Origin: Treponema sp. Marseille-Q3903
Lineage (GTDB): Bacteria; Spirochaetota; Spirochaetia; Treponematales; Treponemataceae
NCBI RefSeq assembly: GCF_014334335.1
Contig: NZ_JACSEU010000001.1
Coordinates: forward strand, 496,001-560,000
DNA: 64,000 nt
Reading direction: 5' to 3'
In this document: piece by piece, positions 24,425 to 34,593 of the stretch
How the letters are laid out: the number at the start of each line of letters is the position of its first letter
How positions within the stretch are numbered: position 1 is the first letter of the stretch
Translations under genes and position numbers: made by a program
The notes under the pieces: generated by a model
The model's input: the letters and a program-made list of their open reading frames with translations, nothing else
What the model was told of the DNA's origin: nothing
Databases searched by the model: none

Positions 24425-25249
24425 ATGGCTCTTAAAGTATTTAAGCCAATGACTCCAGGTACACGTGGACGTGTTGACCTGGTTAGAACCGATTTGACAA
24501 CTGATAGACCCGAAAAAACTTTAGTGTCAGGTCGTAAGTCTCATGCAGGACGCGGAGCTGGTGGTCGTATTTCTGTACGTCATCAGGGAGGCGGTCACAA
24601 GAGGCGCTATCGTGAAATAGATTTCAAACGTGATAAGCACGGAATTCCTGGAACAGTAAAAACTATTGAATACGATCCAAATAGAAGTGCTAACATCGCT
24701 TTGGTTTATTATGCTGACGGTGATAAACGTTATATCATCGCTCCAAAGGGATTGCAGGTTGGTCAGAAGATTATGTCTGGCGATAATGCAACTCCTACAG
24801 TTGGAAATGCACTTCCTCTGAATGCAATTCCAGTTGGATTTACTATTCATAACATTGAACTTTCGCTTGGTCAGGGTGGACAGCTTGTTCGTTCTGCCGG
24901 TGCTAGTGCAATGATCGCAGGTCGCGAAGGTGAATACGTTATCGTTCGCTTGCCTTCAAGTGAAATGAGAAAAATCAATGGTAAATGCTACGCTACAATC
25001 GGTGTTGTAGGAAACGAAGAACACATGAATGTTAAGCTTGGTAAAGCCGGACATTCTCGCTGGTTGGGTATTCGCCCGGCAGTTCGTGGTATGGCTATGA
25101 ACCCTGTTGATCATCCGCTTGGTGGTGGAGAAGGTGCTGGTAAAGGACGCAATCCTGTTACTCCTTGGGGACAGCCTTGTAAAGGTTACCAGACTCGTAA
25201 CAAGAGAAAGACTTCTAGCAAGTTCATTGTTAGCCGTCGTAAGAAGTAG
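24425..25249 (+). CDS. rplB: 50S ribosomal protein L2
   Basis: L2, 274 aa, essential near the peptidyl transferase centre. Has [17 protein letters not shown] and the C-terminal [21 protein letters not shown] with the conserved histidine. SD AAGGGG before ATG; full length. Confidence 0.98.
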   Translation: MALKVFKPMTPGTRGRVDLVRTDLTTDRPEKTLVSGRKSHAGRGAGGRISVRHQGGGHKRRYREIDFKRDKHGIPGTVKTIEYDPNRSANIALVYYADGDKRYIIAPKGLQVGQKIMSGDNATPTVGNALPLNAIPVGFTIHNIELSLGQGGQLVRSAGASAMIAGREGEYVIVRLPSSEMRKINGKCYATIGVVGNEEHMNVKLGKAGHSRWLGIRPAVRGMAMNPVDHPLGGGEGAGKGRNPVTPWGQPCKGYQTRNKRKTSSKFIVSRRKK

Positions 25250-25266
25250 TTGACGAGGAGATAATC

Positions 25267-25548
25267 GTGTCAAGATCTGTGAAAAAAGGTCCTTTTGTAG
25301 AAAAAGCACTCTACAAAAAGGTTCAAGCAATGAATAAAGAGGCAGACAAGAAGATGATTAAAACATATTCTCGCTGCTCGACAATCATCCCAGAAATGGT
25401 AGGCAATACTATTTCTGTTTATAACGGTAAATCATGGGTACCTGTATATATTACGGAAAACCTTGTTGGTCACAAACTTGGTGAATTTGCACCAACTCGT
25501 ACTTTCAAGGGCCATGGTGGTTCAGATAAAACAGCCTCAAAGGCTTAA
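25267..25548 (+). CDS. rpsS: 30S ribosomal protein S19
   Basis: S19, 93 aa, in the small-subunit head, pairing with S13. GTG start with GAGGAG upstream, giving [19 protein letters not shown]. Contains [27 protein letters not shown]. Full length. Confidence 0.97.
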   Translation: MSRSVKKGPFVEKALYKKVQAMNKEADKKMIKTYSRCSTIIPEMVGNTISVYNGKSWVPVYITENLVGHKLGEFAPTRTFKGHGGSDKTASKA

Positions 25549-25563
25549 TGATAGGTGGATATT

Positions 25564-25920
25564 ATGGCTGAAAAGAAAGGTTATGTAGCCACTACAAAAT
25601 TCCTGATTGCATCTCCAACAAAGGTTCGTCCAGTTGCAAATGTAATTAAACAGAAGTCCTATACTGAAGCGATGGCAATCTTGGCTAACATGCCACAGAA
25701 AGGGGCAACTTTGATCAGCGCTACTTTGAAATCTGCTGCATCTAATGCTCTCAGTGCTAACAGTAAATTGGATGAAGATATGCTTTACGTAAAAGAAATC
25801 AGAATCGATGAAGGTCCTAGACTCAAGAGAGTTTGGTTTCGCGCAAGAGGTCGTGCAGATCAGCTTTTAAAGCGTATGTGTCATATTACCGTCATCGTTG
25901 ACGAGAAGGCGGGGGAATAA
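25564..25920 (+). CDS. rplV: 50S ribosomal protein L22
   Basis: L22, 118 aa, tunnel constriction protein. ATG 25564 is preferred over an in-frame GTG three codons earlier because AGGTGG is correctly spaced before the ATG. The beta-hairpin loop region ([24 protein letters not shown]) is normal, without the deletions linked to macrolide resistance. Confidence 0.96.
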   Translation: MAEKKGYVATTKFLIASPTKVRPVANVIKQKSYTEAMAILANMPQKGATLISATLKSAASNALSANSKLDEDMLYVKEIRIDEGPRLKRVWFRARGRADQLLKRMCHITVIVDEKAGE

Positions 25921-25923
25921 AAA

Positions 25924-26667
25924 GTGGGACAGAAAGTTAATCCTATTGGGTTGCGCTTAGGCGTAAACAAAACATGGCAGTCACGCTGGTATGCAGATCC
26001 TCGTGAATATGCAGATTTAGTATTGGAAGATATTAAGATCCGTAAACTTGTGTCAGAGCTTCCAGAATGTAAGAATGCTGATATAGCTGAAATTGAAATT
26101 ATACGCCATCCACAGCGTGTAACAATCATGATTCACACAGCTCGTCCTGGTGTTATCATCGGTGTAAAAGGCGCTACAATCGAAAAGATCAGCGCTGATA
26201 TTCAGAAGCAGCTTACGAAGAAAGTTCAGATCAAAATTAAAGAAATCAAACGAGCAGATTTAAATGCTACTTTGATAGCTCAAAACATTGGTCGTCAGCT
26301 TGCGGGTCGTGGTTCATTCCGAAAGGCTATGAAACAGGCTGTAAGCAATGCAATGCGTGCTGGAGCACAAGGTGTTAAAGTTCGTCTTAGTGGTCGTCTT
26401 GGTGGAGCAGATATGTCTCGTACCGAAGAACACAAAGAAGGACGTGTGCCTCTTCACACTCTTCGTGCCGATATCGACTACGGTACATACGCAGCATCAA
26501 CTTCTTATGGAAAAATTGGTGTTAAAGTATGGGTGTACAACGGTATGAACTACGGTATCGATCATAACGAAGATGCTGGTCAGCTCGTTAAGAAACCAAG
26601 ACGTCCTGCACGTCAAAATGCGGAAAAGTCTGAGGGATCTGAACCTGCTAAAAAGGCAAGGAGTTAG
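25924..26667 (+). CDS. rpsC: 30S ribosomal protein S3
   Basis: S3, 247 aa, at the mRNA entry channel. GTG start giving [18 protein letters not shown]. The KH domain [14 protein letters not shown] and the helicase-associated basic C domain are present. It has a ~25-residue Lys/Arg/Ala-rich C-terminal extension after KKPRRP, longer than the minimal family end. Confidence 0.97.
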   Translation: MGQKVNPIGLRLGVNKTWQSRWYADPREYADLVLEDIKIRKLVSELPECKNADIAEIEIIRHPQRVTIMIHTARPGVIIGVKGATIEKISADIQKQLTKKVQIKIKEIKRADLNATLIAQNIGRQLAGRGSFRKAMKQAVSNAMRAGAQGVKVRLSGRLGGADMSRTEEHKEGRVPLHTLRADIDYGTYAASTSYGKIGVKVWVYNGMNYGIDHNEDAGQLVKKPRRPARQNAEKSEGSEPAKKARS

Positions 26668-26670
26668 TAA

Positions 26671-27090
26671 ATGCCACTTAGTCCAAAAAGAGTAATTCAC
26701 CGTAAGGTGCAGCGCGGTCGTGAAAAAGGAAATGCGACTCGCGATAACTATATTGACTTCGGAGACATCGCTCTCGTAGCTATGGAGCCGACTTGGCTTG
26801 ATGCTAGAGTTATTGAAGCAGCCCGTGTTGCTATCAATCGTAAACTCGACCGTAAAGGCAATGTTTGGATTCGTGTTTTTCCAGACAAGCCTATTACAAA
26901 GAAACCTGCCGAAGTTCGTATGGGTAAAGGTAAAGGTGCTCCAGATCATTGGGCAGCTGTTATCAAACCAGGTACAATTTTGTTTGAAGTTGGAGGAGTT
27001 GACATTGAGCTGGCGCACAGAGCCCTTGAACTCGCTGCCGATAAACTTCCAGTTATCGCTAAAATAGTTGTTAAGCCAACACGTGACTAG
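26671..27090 (+). CDS. rplP: 50S ribosomal protein L16
   Basis: L16, 139 aa, near the A-site tRNA elbow. Contains [21 protein letters not shown] and the conserved loop [20 protein letters not shown]. Starts three bases after the rpsC stop with AAGGAG upstream. Confidence 0.97.
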   Translation: MPLSPKRVIHRKVQRGREKGNATRDNYIDFGDIALVAMEPTWLDARVIEAARVAINRKLDRKGNVWIRVFPDKPITKKPAEVRMGKGKGAPDHWAAVIKPGTILFEVGGVDIELAHRALELAADKLPVIAKIVVKPTRD

Positions 27091-27100
27091 GAGGAATAAG

Positions 27101-27313
27101 ATGGCTGATTCAAAGAAAAAGAATGACAAAGAACTGTCTTATAAAGAACTTGTAGCAAAACGTGATGGACTTAAGAAGGAATACATGGATCTCCGTTTTA
27201 AGATGGTGATTTCTCATGTAGATAACCCAATGCAGAAACGTACAATGCGTCGCGAAATAGCACGTTTGAATACGTTCATCCAGCAAAAAGAACTTGCTGG
27301 AGAAAACAAGTAG
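27101..27313 (+). CDS. rpmC: 50S ribosomal protein L29
   Basis: L29, 70 aa. Start at ATG 27101 (MADSKKKNDKELSYKELVA), preceded by AGGAGG; an in-frame upstream ATG lies inside rplP and lacks an SD. Two-helix protein with the motif RTMRREIARLNTFI. Confidence 0.95.
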   Translation: MADSKKKNDKELSYKELVAKRDGLKKEYMDLRFKMVISHVDNPMQKRTMRREIARLNTFIQQKELAGENK

Positions 27314-27323
27314 GAGCTGAACC

Positions 27324-27605
27324 GTGGAAGACAAGACTGTTCAGACTGTAGAGAAAAAGGTTACAAAACGTTCTTTCGTTGGTATCGTAACTAGCGATAA
27401 AATGGACAAATCTATTGTTGTTACAATTGCAACAAAGAAAATGGACCGTCTCTACAAGAAGTATGTAACTAGAACAAAGAAGTACATGGCACATGATGAA
27501 AAAAATGATGCACATGTAGGTGATACAGTACGTATTGTTGAATGTAGACCTCTGAGCAGACATAAATGCTGGAGACTTGCAGAAATCATTGAGCGTGCTA
27601 AATAA
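27324..27605 (+). CDS. rpsQ: 30S ribosomal protein S17
   Basis: S17, 93 aa, OB-fold. GTG start with TAGGAG upstream. Conserved RSFVGIVTSDKMDKSIVV and GDTVRIVECRPLSRHKCWRL. Slightly longer at the N terminus than the shortest homologues. Confidence 0.96.
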   Translation: MEDKTVQTVEKKVTKRSFVGIVTSDKMDKSIVVTIATKKMDRLYKKYVTRTKKYMAHDEKNDAHVGDTVRIVECRPLSRHKCWRLAEIIERAK

Positions 27606-27623
27606 GGTTAGGAGTTATAAGTT

Positions 27624-27992
27624 ATGATTCAAATGCAATCTTGTATGACAGTCGCTGATAACTCTGGTGCAAAAATTGCTCAGTGTATTAAAGTTATCGG
27701 CGGTTCACACCGCAGATATGCTGGTATTGGGGACATTGTAGTTGTAGCAATTAAAGACGCTATTCCTACATCAACAATCAAAAAGGGTACAATCGAAAAA
27801 GCAGTAATTGTACGCCAAGCAAAAGAATACCGCCGTCCTGATGGAACTTACATTCGTTTTGATGATAACGCTTGCGTAATCGTTGACGATAACAAGAACC
27901 CAAAAGGAAAACGTATTTTTGGACCTGTTGCTCGTGAGCTTCGTGATATGGACTTTATGAAAATCGTATCATTAGCTCCAGAGGTTCTCTAA
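27624..27992 (+). CDS. rplN: 50S ribosomal protein L14
   Basis: L14, 122 aa, central intersubunit-bridge protein. Begins [17 protein letters not shown] and contains [21 protein letters not shown] in its middle and [10 protein letters not shown] near the end. SD TAGGAG. Full length. Confidence 0.97.
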   Translation: MIQMQSCMTVADNSGAKIAQCIKVIGGSHRRYAGIGDIVVVAIKDAIPTSTIKKGTIEKAVIVRQAKEYRRPDGTYIRFDDNACVIVDDNKNPKGKRIFGPVARELRDMDFMKIVSLAPEVL

Positions 27993-28003
27993 GGAGTGAT
28001 GAA

Positions 28004-28318
28004 ATGTTGAAAAAATCAAAAATCCGCAAGAACGATACAGTGCAGGTAATCGCTGGTAAAGATAAGGGTAAACGAGGGACTGTTGTAAACGTTATCCTTA
28101 AAAAAGATGCTGTAATTGTATCTGGTGTAAACATTGTTAAAAAAGCAATGAAAAAGAAGAGTCAGCAGGATCAGGGCGGTATCGCTGAGATTGAAGCTCC
28201 TCTTAATATTTCAAATGTAGCGATCGTGTGTAAAAAATGCGGTCCTACAAAAATCGGTTATAAAATCGACGGCGACAAGAAAGTTCGTGTTTGCCGTAAA
28301 TGTGGAGATGTTCTGTAA
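28004..28318 (+). CDS. rplX: 50S ribosomal protein L24
   Basis: L24, 104 aa, assembly initiator. KOW motif [13 protein letters not shown] near residues 15-28. The C-terminal [26 protein letters not shown] carries two CxxC pairs in its ends, suggesting a zinc-ribbon form. The stop overlaps the rplE ATG (TAATG). Confidence 0.96.
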   Translation: MLKKSKIRKNDTVQVIAGKDKGKRGTVVNVILKKDAVIVSGVNIVKKAMKKKSQQDQGGIAEIEAPLNISNVAIVCKKCGPTKIGYKIDGDKKVRVCRKCGDVL

Positions 28319-28869
28319 TGGCAAATTACGTACCTCGGCTTAAGAAAGTCTATAAAGACAAAATCGCACCCGCTTTGATGAAAGATTTCAACTACACGAC
28401 TCCTATGCAGATTCCTGCAATTAAGAAGATTGTTGTAAGCATGGGTGTTGGTGAAGCTCTCACAAATAAGAAACTCCTTGATGCCGCAGTTGCTGACTTG
28501 ACTACAATCACCGGTCAGAAAGCTGTCAAAACAAAGGCAAAGAAGAGTATCGCTAACTTCAAACTTCGTGAAGGTAATGAAGTGGGAGCAATGGTTACAT
28601 TGCGCAATGACATCATGTATGAATTCCTTGATCGTCTTGTCAATGTTGCATTCCCGCGTATAAAGGATTTCCGCGGAATCAAGGCAACTGGCTTTGATGG
28701 ACACGGAAATTTCTCTGTTGGTATTACTGAACAGTTGATATTCCCGGAAATCGACTTCGATAAAGTTGTAAAAATTGCTGGTATGAATATCACTTTTGTG
28801 ACAAGTGCTAAAACTGATGCTGAAGCAAAAGCACTTCTCTCTAAGTTCAATATGCCTTTCCGTAAGTAG
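28318..28869 (+). CDS. rplE: 50S ribosomal protein L5
   Basis: L5, 183 aa, 5S rRNA binder. I start at ATG 28318 ([12 protein letters not shown]), overlapping the rplX stop; an in-frame upstream start would lie within rplX. Contains [36 protein letters not shown] and [14 protein letters not shown]. Confidence 0.96.
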   Translation: MANYVPRLKKVYKDKIAPALMKDFNYTTPMQIPAIKKIVVSMGVGEALTNKKLLDAAVADLTTITGQKAVKTKAKKSIANFKLREGNEVGAMVTLRNDIMYEFLDRLVNVAFPRIKDFRGIKATGFDGHGNFSVGITEQLIFPEIDFDKVVKIAGMNITFVTSAKTDAEAKALLSKFNMPFRK

Positions 28870-28876
28870 GTGAAGT

Positions 28877-29062
28877 ATGGCAAAGAAATCAATGATTATT
28901 AAGGCAGCCCGCAAACCTAGATATGAAACAAGACAGTACAATCGCTGTCAGATTTGTGGACGTCCACGTGGATATTTGCGCAAGTTCAAGATGTGTCGTC
29001 TTTGCTTCCGCAAATTGGCAAGTGAAGGACAGCTTCCTGGCGTAACAAAATCAAGTTGGTAG
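28877..29062 (+). CDS. rpsN: 30S ribosomal protein S14, zinc-binding type
   Basis: Short type-Z S14, 61 aa. Four zinc cysteines are seen as CQICG and CRLC (CxxC-x12-CxxC), with [18 protein letters not shown]. The short zinc form is used with S3/S10 in the head. Seven bases after rplE, SD TAGGTG. Confidence 0.97.
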   Translation: MAKKSMIIKAARKPRYETRQYNRCQICGRPRGYLRKFKMCRLCFRKLASEGQLPGVTKSSW

Positions 29063-29071
29063 GAGATAGAA

Positions 29072-29470
29072 ATGAGTGCATCAGATCCAGTAGCAGATAT
29101 GCTGACAAAGGTTCGTAATGCGGCTATGGTCCGCCACGAGAAGGTTGATGTTCCTGCATCGAAACTTAAACTTGAAATAGTTAAGATTTTGAAGACAGAG
29201 GGATATATCAAAAACTTTAAGAAAGTTCAGGAAGATGGAAAAAATACACTCCGTATTTTCTTAAAATATGATGATGATAATAATCCGGTAATTCACGGTG
29301 TTAAGAGAATTTCTACACCTGGTCGCCGAGTTTATTCTGGTTACAAAGATTTACCACGCGTTTATAACGGATATGGTACAATCATAGTTTCAACTTCTTC
29401 CGGAGTAACAACAGGAAAGAAGGCTTCTGAAAAAATGGTTGGTGGTGAATTGGTTTGCACAATTTGGTAA
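29072..29470 (+). CDS. rpsH: 30S ribosomal protein S8
   Basis: S8, 132 aa, binds 16S helix 21 and in some bacteria represses the spc operon. Contains [13 protein letters not shown] and the C-terminal [32 protein letters not shown]. Confidence 0.97.
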   Translation: MSASDPVADMLTKVRNAAMVRHEKVDVPASKLKLEIVKILKTEGYIKNFKKVQEDGKNTLRIFLKYDDDNNPVIHGVKRISTPGRRVYSGYKDLPRVYNGYGTIIVSTSSGVTTGKKASEKMVGGELVCTIW

Positions 29471-29485
29471 TAGGAGGCAGAAAGG

Positions 29486-30025
29486 ATGTCTAAAGTAGGT
29501 AAACTTCCTGTTGCTATTCCAGCAGGTGTGACAGTAAACGTTGCCAACGGAGTGATAGCTGTTAAAGGTTCTAAAGGAGAACTTAAGCAGACATTTCATG
29601 ATGACGTTGAAATTAAAATAGATGGAACACATGTTGTTCTTTCTGTAAAAAATGATACAAAGCAGGCAAATGCTTATCACGGACTTTACAGAAGTTTGAT
29701 AGCCAACATGGTAAAGGGTGTTTCTGAAGGATTTTCAAAAACTCTCATCATCACAGGTGTCGGTTATCGTGCAGAAGTAAAAGGTAAAGAACTTGTTATG
29801 AACCTTGGTTACTCAAGCGATTACATAGCGATTATTCCTGACGGACTTACAGTTGTTGCAACTCCTGATGGAAAATTGACTGTGACAGGGACTAGCAAGC
29901 AGTTGGTCGGAGAATTCTGCTCTCAGATTCGTAAGTTACGAAAACCTGAACCTTACAAGGGAAAAGGTATTCGTTATGACAACGAAGTTATCAGACGTAA
30001 AGTCGGTAAAACTGGTGTTAAATAA
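29486..30025 (+). CDS. rplF: 50S ribosomal protein L6
   Basis: L6, 179 aa, two homologous domains near the factor-binding site. Contains [14 protein letters not shown] at the start and the C-terminal signature [28 protein letters not shown]. Confidence 0.97.
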   Translation: MSKVGKLPVAIPAGVTVNVANGVIAVKGSKGELKQTFHDDVEIKIDGTHVVLSVKNDTKQANAYHGLYRSLIANMVKGVSEGFSKTLIITGVGYRAEVKGKELVMNLGYSSDYIAIIPDGLTVVATPDGKLTVTGTSKQLVGEFCSQIRKLRKPEPYKGKGIRYDNEVIRRKVGKTGVK

Positions 30026-30036
30026 GGTGAAGCTAT

Positions 30037-30399
30037 ATGTTTAAGAAAATGAACGACAAAAACAGAAAACGCTTGCACAGAAAGGTTCACATCCGTAAGT
30101 CAATTTACGGAACTGCTGATAGACCTCGTATGACTATCACTCGCAGCAACAAGAACATCTCTGTTCAGGTAATTGATGATGATGAAGGCAAGACTTTAGC
30201 TTCAATTTCTACTATAGAAAAAGATTTTGCTGCATTGAAGCCTGATACTGAAGGTGCTGCAAAACTTGGTGAAGCTTTTGGTTCTCGCCTTAAAGATAAA
30301 AAAATCGCTAAGGTTGTTTTTGACCGCAACGGTTATTTGTATCACGGTGTTGTAAAAGCGTTCGCTGATGGTGCCCGTAAAGCCGGTATTGAATTCTAG
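30037..30399 (+). CDS. rplR: 50S ribosomal protein L18
   Basis: L18, 120 aa, 5S rRNA binder with L5. Contains RRLHRK-type basic start ([17 protein letters not shown]), [20 protein letters not shown] and the end [26 protein letters not shown] in two parts. Full length. Confidence 0.97.
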   Translation: MFKKMNDKNRKRLHRKVHIRKSIYGTADRPRMTITRSNKNISVQVIDDDEGKTLASISTIEKDFAALKPDTEGAAKLGEAFGSRLKDKKIAKVVFDRNGYLYHGVVKAFADGARKAGIEF

Positions 30400-30407
30400 G
30401 AGATATT

Positions 30408-30929
30408 ATGGAACATCAGAAAAACTTTGATAAAGAAAACGCTCCAAAAGAAAAAGAGTTTGTTGAAAAACTTGTAACTCTTAACAGAACTTGTAAGACA
30501 GTAAAAGGAGGACGACGCATGTCGTTCGCAGCTCTTACAGTTGTTGGAGATAAAAAAGGTCGCGTTGGATATGGCATTGGCAAAGCTAATGACGTATCTG
30601 AAGCAATAAAAAAGAGTATTGATCGTGCTAAGAGAAACCTTGTTATTGTTCCAATAAAAAACGGAACTTTGCCACACGATATTATCGGAACATATAAGAG
30701 TTCTGAAGTATTGCTTAAACCTGCTTGTTCCGGAACAGGAATTATTGCAGGCGGTACAGTACGTGCAATTATGGAAGCTGCTGGTGCAACTGATATCCAG
30801 TCAAAATCTTTGGGATCAAATTCATCAGTGAACGTTGTTCGCGCAACTTTCGATGCTATCGCTAAACTCATGGATGCAAAGAAAATTGCCGCTAACAGAG
30901 GTAAAACTCTTGACGAGTTGTGGGGTTAA
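30408..30929 (+). CDS. rpsE: 30S ribosomal protein S5
   Basis: S5, 173 aa, fidelity protein. N-terminal dsRNA-binding domain with TVKGGRRMSFAALTVVGDKK and GYGIGKANDVSEAIKKS. C-terminal part GTGIIAGGTVRAIMEAAG. The spectinomycin-contact loop is unaltered by eye. SD AGGAG. Confidence 0.97.
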   Translation: MEHQKNFDKENAPKEKEFVEKLVTLNRTCKTVKGGRRMSFAALTVVGDKKGRVGYGIGKANDVSEAIKKSIDRAKRNLVIVPIKNGTLPHDIIGTYKSSEVLLKPACSGTGIIAGGTVRAIMEAAGATDIQSKSLGSNSSVNVVRATFDAIAKLMDAKKIAANRGKTLDELWG

Positions 30930-30932
30930 TGT

Positions 30933-31121
30933 ATGGCTAAAGCAAAACAGTTGAAAGTTACATTAATTAAAAGCATTATTGGTCAGAAACCTGCTAAAGT
31001 GGCATCGGTTCGCAGCCTTGGACTTAAGAAGATCAATTCTTCTAATACACTTCCTGACAACGACGCTGTTCGCGGTATGGTTGCTTCTGTATCTCACTTA
31101 GTTAAGGTTGAGGAGATCTAA
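30933..31121 (+). CDS. rpmD: 50S ribosomal protein L30
   Basis: L30, 62 aa, small two-strand protein: LKVTLIKSIIGQKPAKVASV and LGLKKINSSNTLPDNDAVRG. Starts three bases after rpsE. Its stop is one base before the rplO start. Confidence 0.95.
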   Translation: MAKAKQLKVTLIKSIIGQKPAKVASVRSLGLKKINSSNTLPDNDAVRGMVASVSHLVKVEEI

Positions 31122-31122
31122 A

Positions 31123-31608
31123 ATGGCAGAATATAATCCGATTCTTAGTGCTCCTCAGGGTGCTAATAAAAAACCAAAGAGAGTTGGTCGAGGTTCTTCT
31201 TCAGGACTTGGAACAACAGCCGGTAAAGGTAATAAAGGACAGCAGTCTCGTTCAGGTGGAAAAACTTATGTAGGTTTTGAAGGTGGACAGATGCCGTTGT
31301 ACAGACGTATAGCTCGTAAAGGATTTTCAAACTATCCTTTTAAAAAAGAATACGTATGTATCAATGTAGATTTGCTTTGCGCAAAATTCGAAGATGGTGC
31401 AACAGTTGATAAGGCTTCGCTTGCAAAAAAAGGTTTTATTTCAACAAAAAGTGCCGCTCTTGTAAAGATTCTTGGAAACGGAGACGTTACAAAAAAATTG
31501 AACGTAATTGTTGACAAAGTATCTGAAACTGCTAAAGCAAAAATTGAAAAGGCTGGCGGTTCTGTAAAAGTAAATGAAGCAGAAACTTCTGCTGAAAGTG
31601 CAAAATAG
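31123..31608 (+). CDS. rplO: 50S ribosomal protein L15
   Basis: L15, 161 aa. Start at ATG 31123, after GAGGAG. The Gly/Lys-rich N-terminal region KRVGRGSSSGLGTTAGKGNK and GGQMPLYRRIARKGF are typical. The C-terminal end is extended by an acidic/Ala-rich tail (NEAETSAESAK). Confidence 0.96.
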   Translation: MAEYNPILSAPQGANKKPKRVGRGSSSGLGTTAGKGNKGQQSRSGGKTYVGFEGGQMPLYRRIARKGFSNYPFKKEYVCINVDLLCAKFEDGATVDKASLAKKGFISTKSAALVKILGNGDVTKKLNVIVDKVSETAKAKIEKAGGSVKVNEAETSAESAK

Positions 31609-31624
31609 TAGAGCGGAGTAAAAC

Positions 31625-32959
31625 ATGGCAAGCAACCCAATTGTAAATATGTTTAAAGTTAAAGAAATCAGAGATCGTTTGTTGTTTACATTCTTGATTT
31701 TGGCAGTGTTCCGCTTAGGTTCGGTTCTGACAGTTCCTGGAATTGATGCAAATGTTCTTTTTGAATACTTTAAAGATTTAGCTGCGCAGAATAAGAATGC
31801 GTTTGCAAGTTACATGGACTTCTTTGTTGGAGGAGCTTTTTCTAACTTCTCTATATTGATGCTTGGTGTAATGCCTTACATTTCTATGCAGATTATTATG
31901 CAGCTTGCTGTGATTATTTTCCCATCACTTAAACGCATATCACAAGAAGACGGTGGTCAGCGAAAGATTGCTCAGTACACGCGTACCGGAACAATAGTCG
32001 TTTGTATCATCCAAGCTTGGAGTATGTCTGTTTATGCTAATAGTATTCCAGGTTGTATAGTTATCGATAACAGAGTTTTATTTAGAATCCTCTTTATCTT
32101 GACTGTAACAACCGGTTCTATGGTAACTGTTTGGTTAGGTAATCAGATTACAGCTCGCGGTATTGGAAATGGTATTTCAGTGATGATCTTTGCAGGTATT
32201 GTTGCACGCTTGCCTAACGCAATTGTAGAATTATATCAGAAAGTAAAAGCAAAAGAGATTCAGCTTGTTTTCGTTATTCTTGTAATTATCATGTTTGTTG
32301 CAATTATTGCATTGGTAATCTATGAAGAGTCAGGTCAGAGAAAAATTCCTGTACACTACGCAAAACGTGTAGTAGGAAGAAAGATGTACGGTGGACAGAG
32401 CACTTATATTCCGTTCAAAGTAAATCCTTCAAACGTTATTCCTTTGATTTTTGCATCTTCTATTCTAACTTTACCGATAACACTTGCATCTACATTGGCA
32501 CAGGGACAGAACTCTGCAAAATGGATTAATTCGGTTTCCAGAGTTTTGACACCAAATGGTATTTGGTACAATATCTTGTTAGTACTTCTTATTATTTTCT
32601 TTGCATACTTCTACACTCAGGTAACACTGAACCCTACAGAAATTGCAAAAAACATCCGCGAAAACGGCGGCTCCATTCCGGGTGTACGTACAGATAAGAC
32701 AGAAGAATATCTGACAAAAATATTAAATAGACTTATATTACCGGGTTCATTGTTTTTGGCATTGATTGCGATTGTTCCAACGTTGATTCAACTTTGGTTT
32801 GGATTTCCGCAGTCAATAAGCCAGCTTATGGGAGGAACTTCATTGATCATCATGATTGGTGTCGACCTCGATACAATGAGTCAGGTTGAGGCGCTTCTTA
32901 AAATGCATCACCATGATGGGCTTACAAAGAAGGGCAAAATCAGATCTCGTAGTTTATAA
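31625..32959 (+). CDS. secY: Preprotein translocase subunit SecY
   Basis: SecY, 444 aa, the Sec channel in the inner membrane, with ten hydrophobic helices. Has the plug-region start GSVLTVPGIDAN, GGAFSNFSILMLGVMPYISMQI, and the cytoplasmic loops QRKIPVHYAKRVVG and NIRENGGSIPGVR (C5). It ends the spc operon; adk, map and infA do not follow. A promoter for rpmJ lies after the stop. Confidence 0.97.
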   Translation: MASNPIVNMFKVKEIRDRLLFTFLILAVFRLGSVLTVPGIDANVLFEYFKDLAAQNKNAFASYMDFFVGGAFSNFSILMLGVMPYISMQIIMQLAVIIFPSLKRISQEDGGQRKIAQYTRTGTIVVCIIQAWSMSVYANSIPGCIVIDNRVLFRILFILTVTTGSMVTVWLGNQITARGIGNGISVMIFAGIVARLPNAIVELYQKVKAKEIQLVFVILVIIMFVAIIALVIYEESGQRKIPVHYAKRVVGRKMYGGQSTYIPFKVNPSNVIPLIFASSILTLPITLASTLAQGQNSAKWINSVSRVLTPNGIWYNILLVLLIIFFAYFYTQVTLNPTEIAKNIRENGGSIPGVRTDKTEEYLTKILNRLILPGSLFLALIAIVPTLIQLWFGFPQSISQLMGGTSLIIMIGVDLDTMSQVEALLKMHHHDGLTKKGKIRSRSL

Positions 32960-32995
32960 AAATACAAAATTACGAGAATTGGCAGTAGAACAGAA

Positions 32996-33071
32996 ATGAG
33001 AATATGTGCTATACTCTTAGCTACTGAATTGCTCTCATTGCGAGGTGCTAAAATTCGGTAAATATTCTCAT
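32996..33071 (+). promoter_or_regulatory. Alpha-operon leader: extended -10 promoter inside a 10-bp inverted repeat
   Basis: ATGAGAATAT (32996-33005) and ATATTCTCAT (33062-33071) form a perfect inverted repeat across the secY-rpmJ gap. Between them is an extended -10 promoter, TGCTATACT (33007-33015), without a good -35. Only transcripts reading through from secY contain both arms; those starting at the internal promoter lack the 5' arm. Confidence 0.5.
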
Positions 33072-33082
33072 GGGGGCTTTTT

Positions 33083-33196
33083 ATGAAAGTACGAACCAGT
33101 GTAAAACCTATCTGTGACAAGTGTAAGGTTATCAAAAGAAATGGTATTATCCGTATCATTTGTACAAACCCAAAACACAAGCAGAGACAGGGCTAA
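33083..33196 (+). CDS. rpmJ: 50S ribosomal protein L36
   Basis: L36, 37 aa. [16 protein letters not shown] then [14 protein letters not shown]. Zinc ligands C-x2-C-x12-C-x4-H are all present, so this is the zinc-binding form. GGGGG upstream acts as SD. First gene of the alpha operon, 17 bases before rpsM. Confidence 0.97.
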   Translation: MKVRTSVKPICDKCKVIKRNGIIRIICTNPKHKQRQG

Positions 33197-33213
33197 GGCT
33201 TAAGGAGTAACAG

Positions 33214-33582
33214 ATGGCTCGAATTGCGGGAGTTGATATCCCTAATAAACATGTAAGTATCGCATTAACTTATATCTATGGTATTGGTCGTTCATCAGCA
33301 GAAAAAATCTGTGAAGAAGCTAAGATTGATCCGGGTAAAATGGCAAACGATCTTACACAGGATGAATTAGCAAAAATTCGTGAAATCATTGACGCTAATT
33401 ATAAGACGGAAGGACGTTTGCGTTCTGAAATCGGTCTTAACTTAAAGCGTTTAATGGATATTGGTTGCTATCGTGGTCTTCGCCATAAGAGAGGTCTTCC
33501 TGTACGCGGTCAGAGGACTCGTACAAATGCACGTACTCGCAAGGGTAAAAAGAAGACTGTTGCTAACAAGAAAAAGGCATAG
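33214..33582 (+). CDS. rpsM: 30S ribosomal protein S13
   Basis: S13, 122 aa, bridges to the 50S subunit and contacts tRNA. Has [48 protein letters not shown] and the basic tail. SD AAGGAG. Confidence 0.98.
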   Translation: MARIAGVDIPNKHVSIALTYIYGIGRSSAEKICEEAKIDPGKMANDLTQDELAKIREIIDANYKTEGRLRSEIGLNLKRLMDIGCYRGLRHKRGLPVRGQRTRTNARTRKGKKKTVANKKKA

Positions 33583-33597
33583 AGCGGAGGATAAATA

Positions 33598-33978
33598 ATG
33601 GCTACCGTTAAGAAGCGAAAGGAAAAAAAGAGCGTATACGAAGGAAACGTTTATATCCAGGCTACGTTCAATAATACTGTCGTAACTGTAACTGACTTGA
33701 AAGGAAATGCCCTTTCGTGGGCTTCTTCAGGTGGACTGGGTTTTCGTGGAGCAAAAAAATCGACTCCATTTGCTGCTCAGTCTGTTGCGGAAACTGCATT
33801 GCAGAAAGCCGCAAGTTATGGATTGCGTGAAGTACACGTATATGTAAAAGGACCTGGGATGGGTCGTGAAAATGCTATACGTTCGATTGGTCTGATGGGA
33901 TTGAAAGTAAAATCTATTTCTGATGTAACTCCAATACCTCACAATGGTTGTCGTCCTCGTAAGACACGACGTATGTAA
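33598..33978 (+). CDS. rpsK: 30S ribosomal protein S11
   Basis: S11, 126 aa, platform protein near the Shine-Dalgarno cleft. Has [34 protein letters not shown] and the end [23 protein letters not shown]. Confidence 0.98.
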   Translation: MATVKKRKEKKSVYEGNVYIQATFNNTVVTVTDLKGNALSWASSGGLGFRGAKKSTPFAAQSVAETALQKAASYGLREVHVYVKGPGMGRENAIRSIGLMGLKVKSISDVTPIPHNGCRPRKTRRM

Positions 33979-33995
33979 TTTAAGAGGAGTTAACA

Positions 33996-34577
33996 ATGGG
34001 AAAAAGCACACAACCACTCTTAAAAAGATGTAAATCTTTAGGTATCAATCCGGTTGTAATGGGTTATACAAAAGAATCTAAGAGAAATCAGAAAGAAGTA
34101 AGACGTAAGAAATCTGAATACGGTCTTCAGCTTGATGAAAAACAGAAAGTAAGATTTATTTATGGCGTTATGGAAAAACAGTTCCATAAATACTATGTTA
34201 TGGCTACAAAACGTGATGGAATCACCGGAGAAATGCTTCTTCAGATTCTCGAATCGCGTCTTGATAACGTTGTATATCGTTTAGGTTTTGCTAAAACTAG
34301 AAAGCAGGCAAGACAGATGGTTAATCACGGACACATCAATGTAAATGGTGCGAAAGTAGACATTCCTTCCTGCCTTGTAAAAGTTGGAGACGTTATCACA
34401 GTTAAAGAAGGTTCAGGAATTAAAAAGCTCATTATTGCTAACAATGATGTTATTGTTCCTGGCTGGCTTGAAGCTGATAAAGATAATTTTACTGGAAAGG
34501 TTATCAACTTAGCTACAAAATCAGATATTGATTACGCAGTTAAAGAAAACCTCATAGTTGAATATTATTCTAAATAA
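33996..34577 (+). CDS. rpsD: 30S ribosomal protein S4
   Basis: S4, 193 aa, 16S assembly initiator. Central RESRLDNVVYRLGFAKTRKQARQMVNHGHI-type S4 domain (ESRLDNVVYRLGFAKTR). The N-terminal zinc cysteines seen in some S4 proteins are absent, so it is the zinc-free form. S4 autoregulates the alpha operon in several bacteria, which makes the rpmJ leader a candidate target. Confidence 0.97.
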   Translation: MGKSTQPLLKRCKSLGINPVVMGYTKESKRNQKEVRRKKSEYGLQLDEKQKVRFIYGVMEKQFHKYYVMATKRDGITGEMLLQILESRLDNVVYRLGFAKTRKQARQMVNHGHINVNGAKVDIPSCLVKVGDVITVKEGSGIKKLIIANNDVIVPGWLEADKDNFTGKVINLATKSDIDYAVKENLIVEYYSK

Positions 34578-34593
34578 TAAATAAGGAGTTCAG

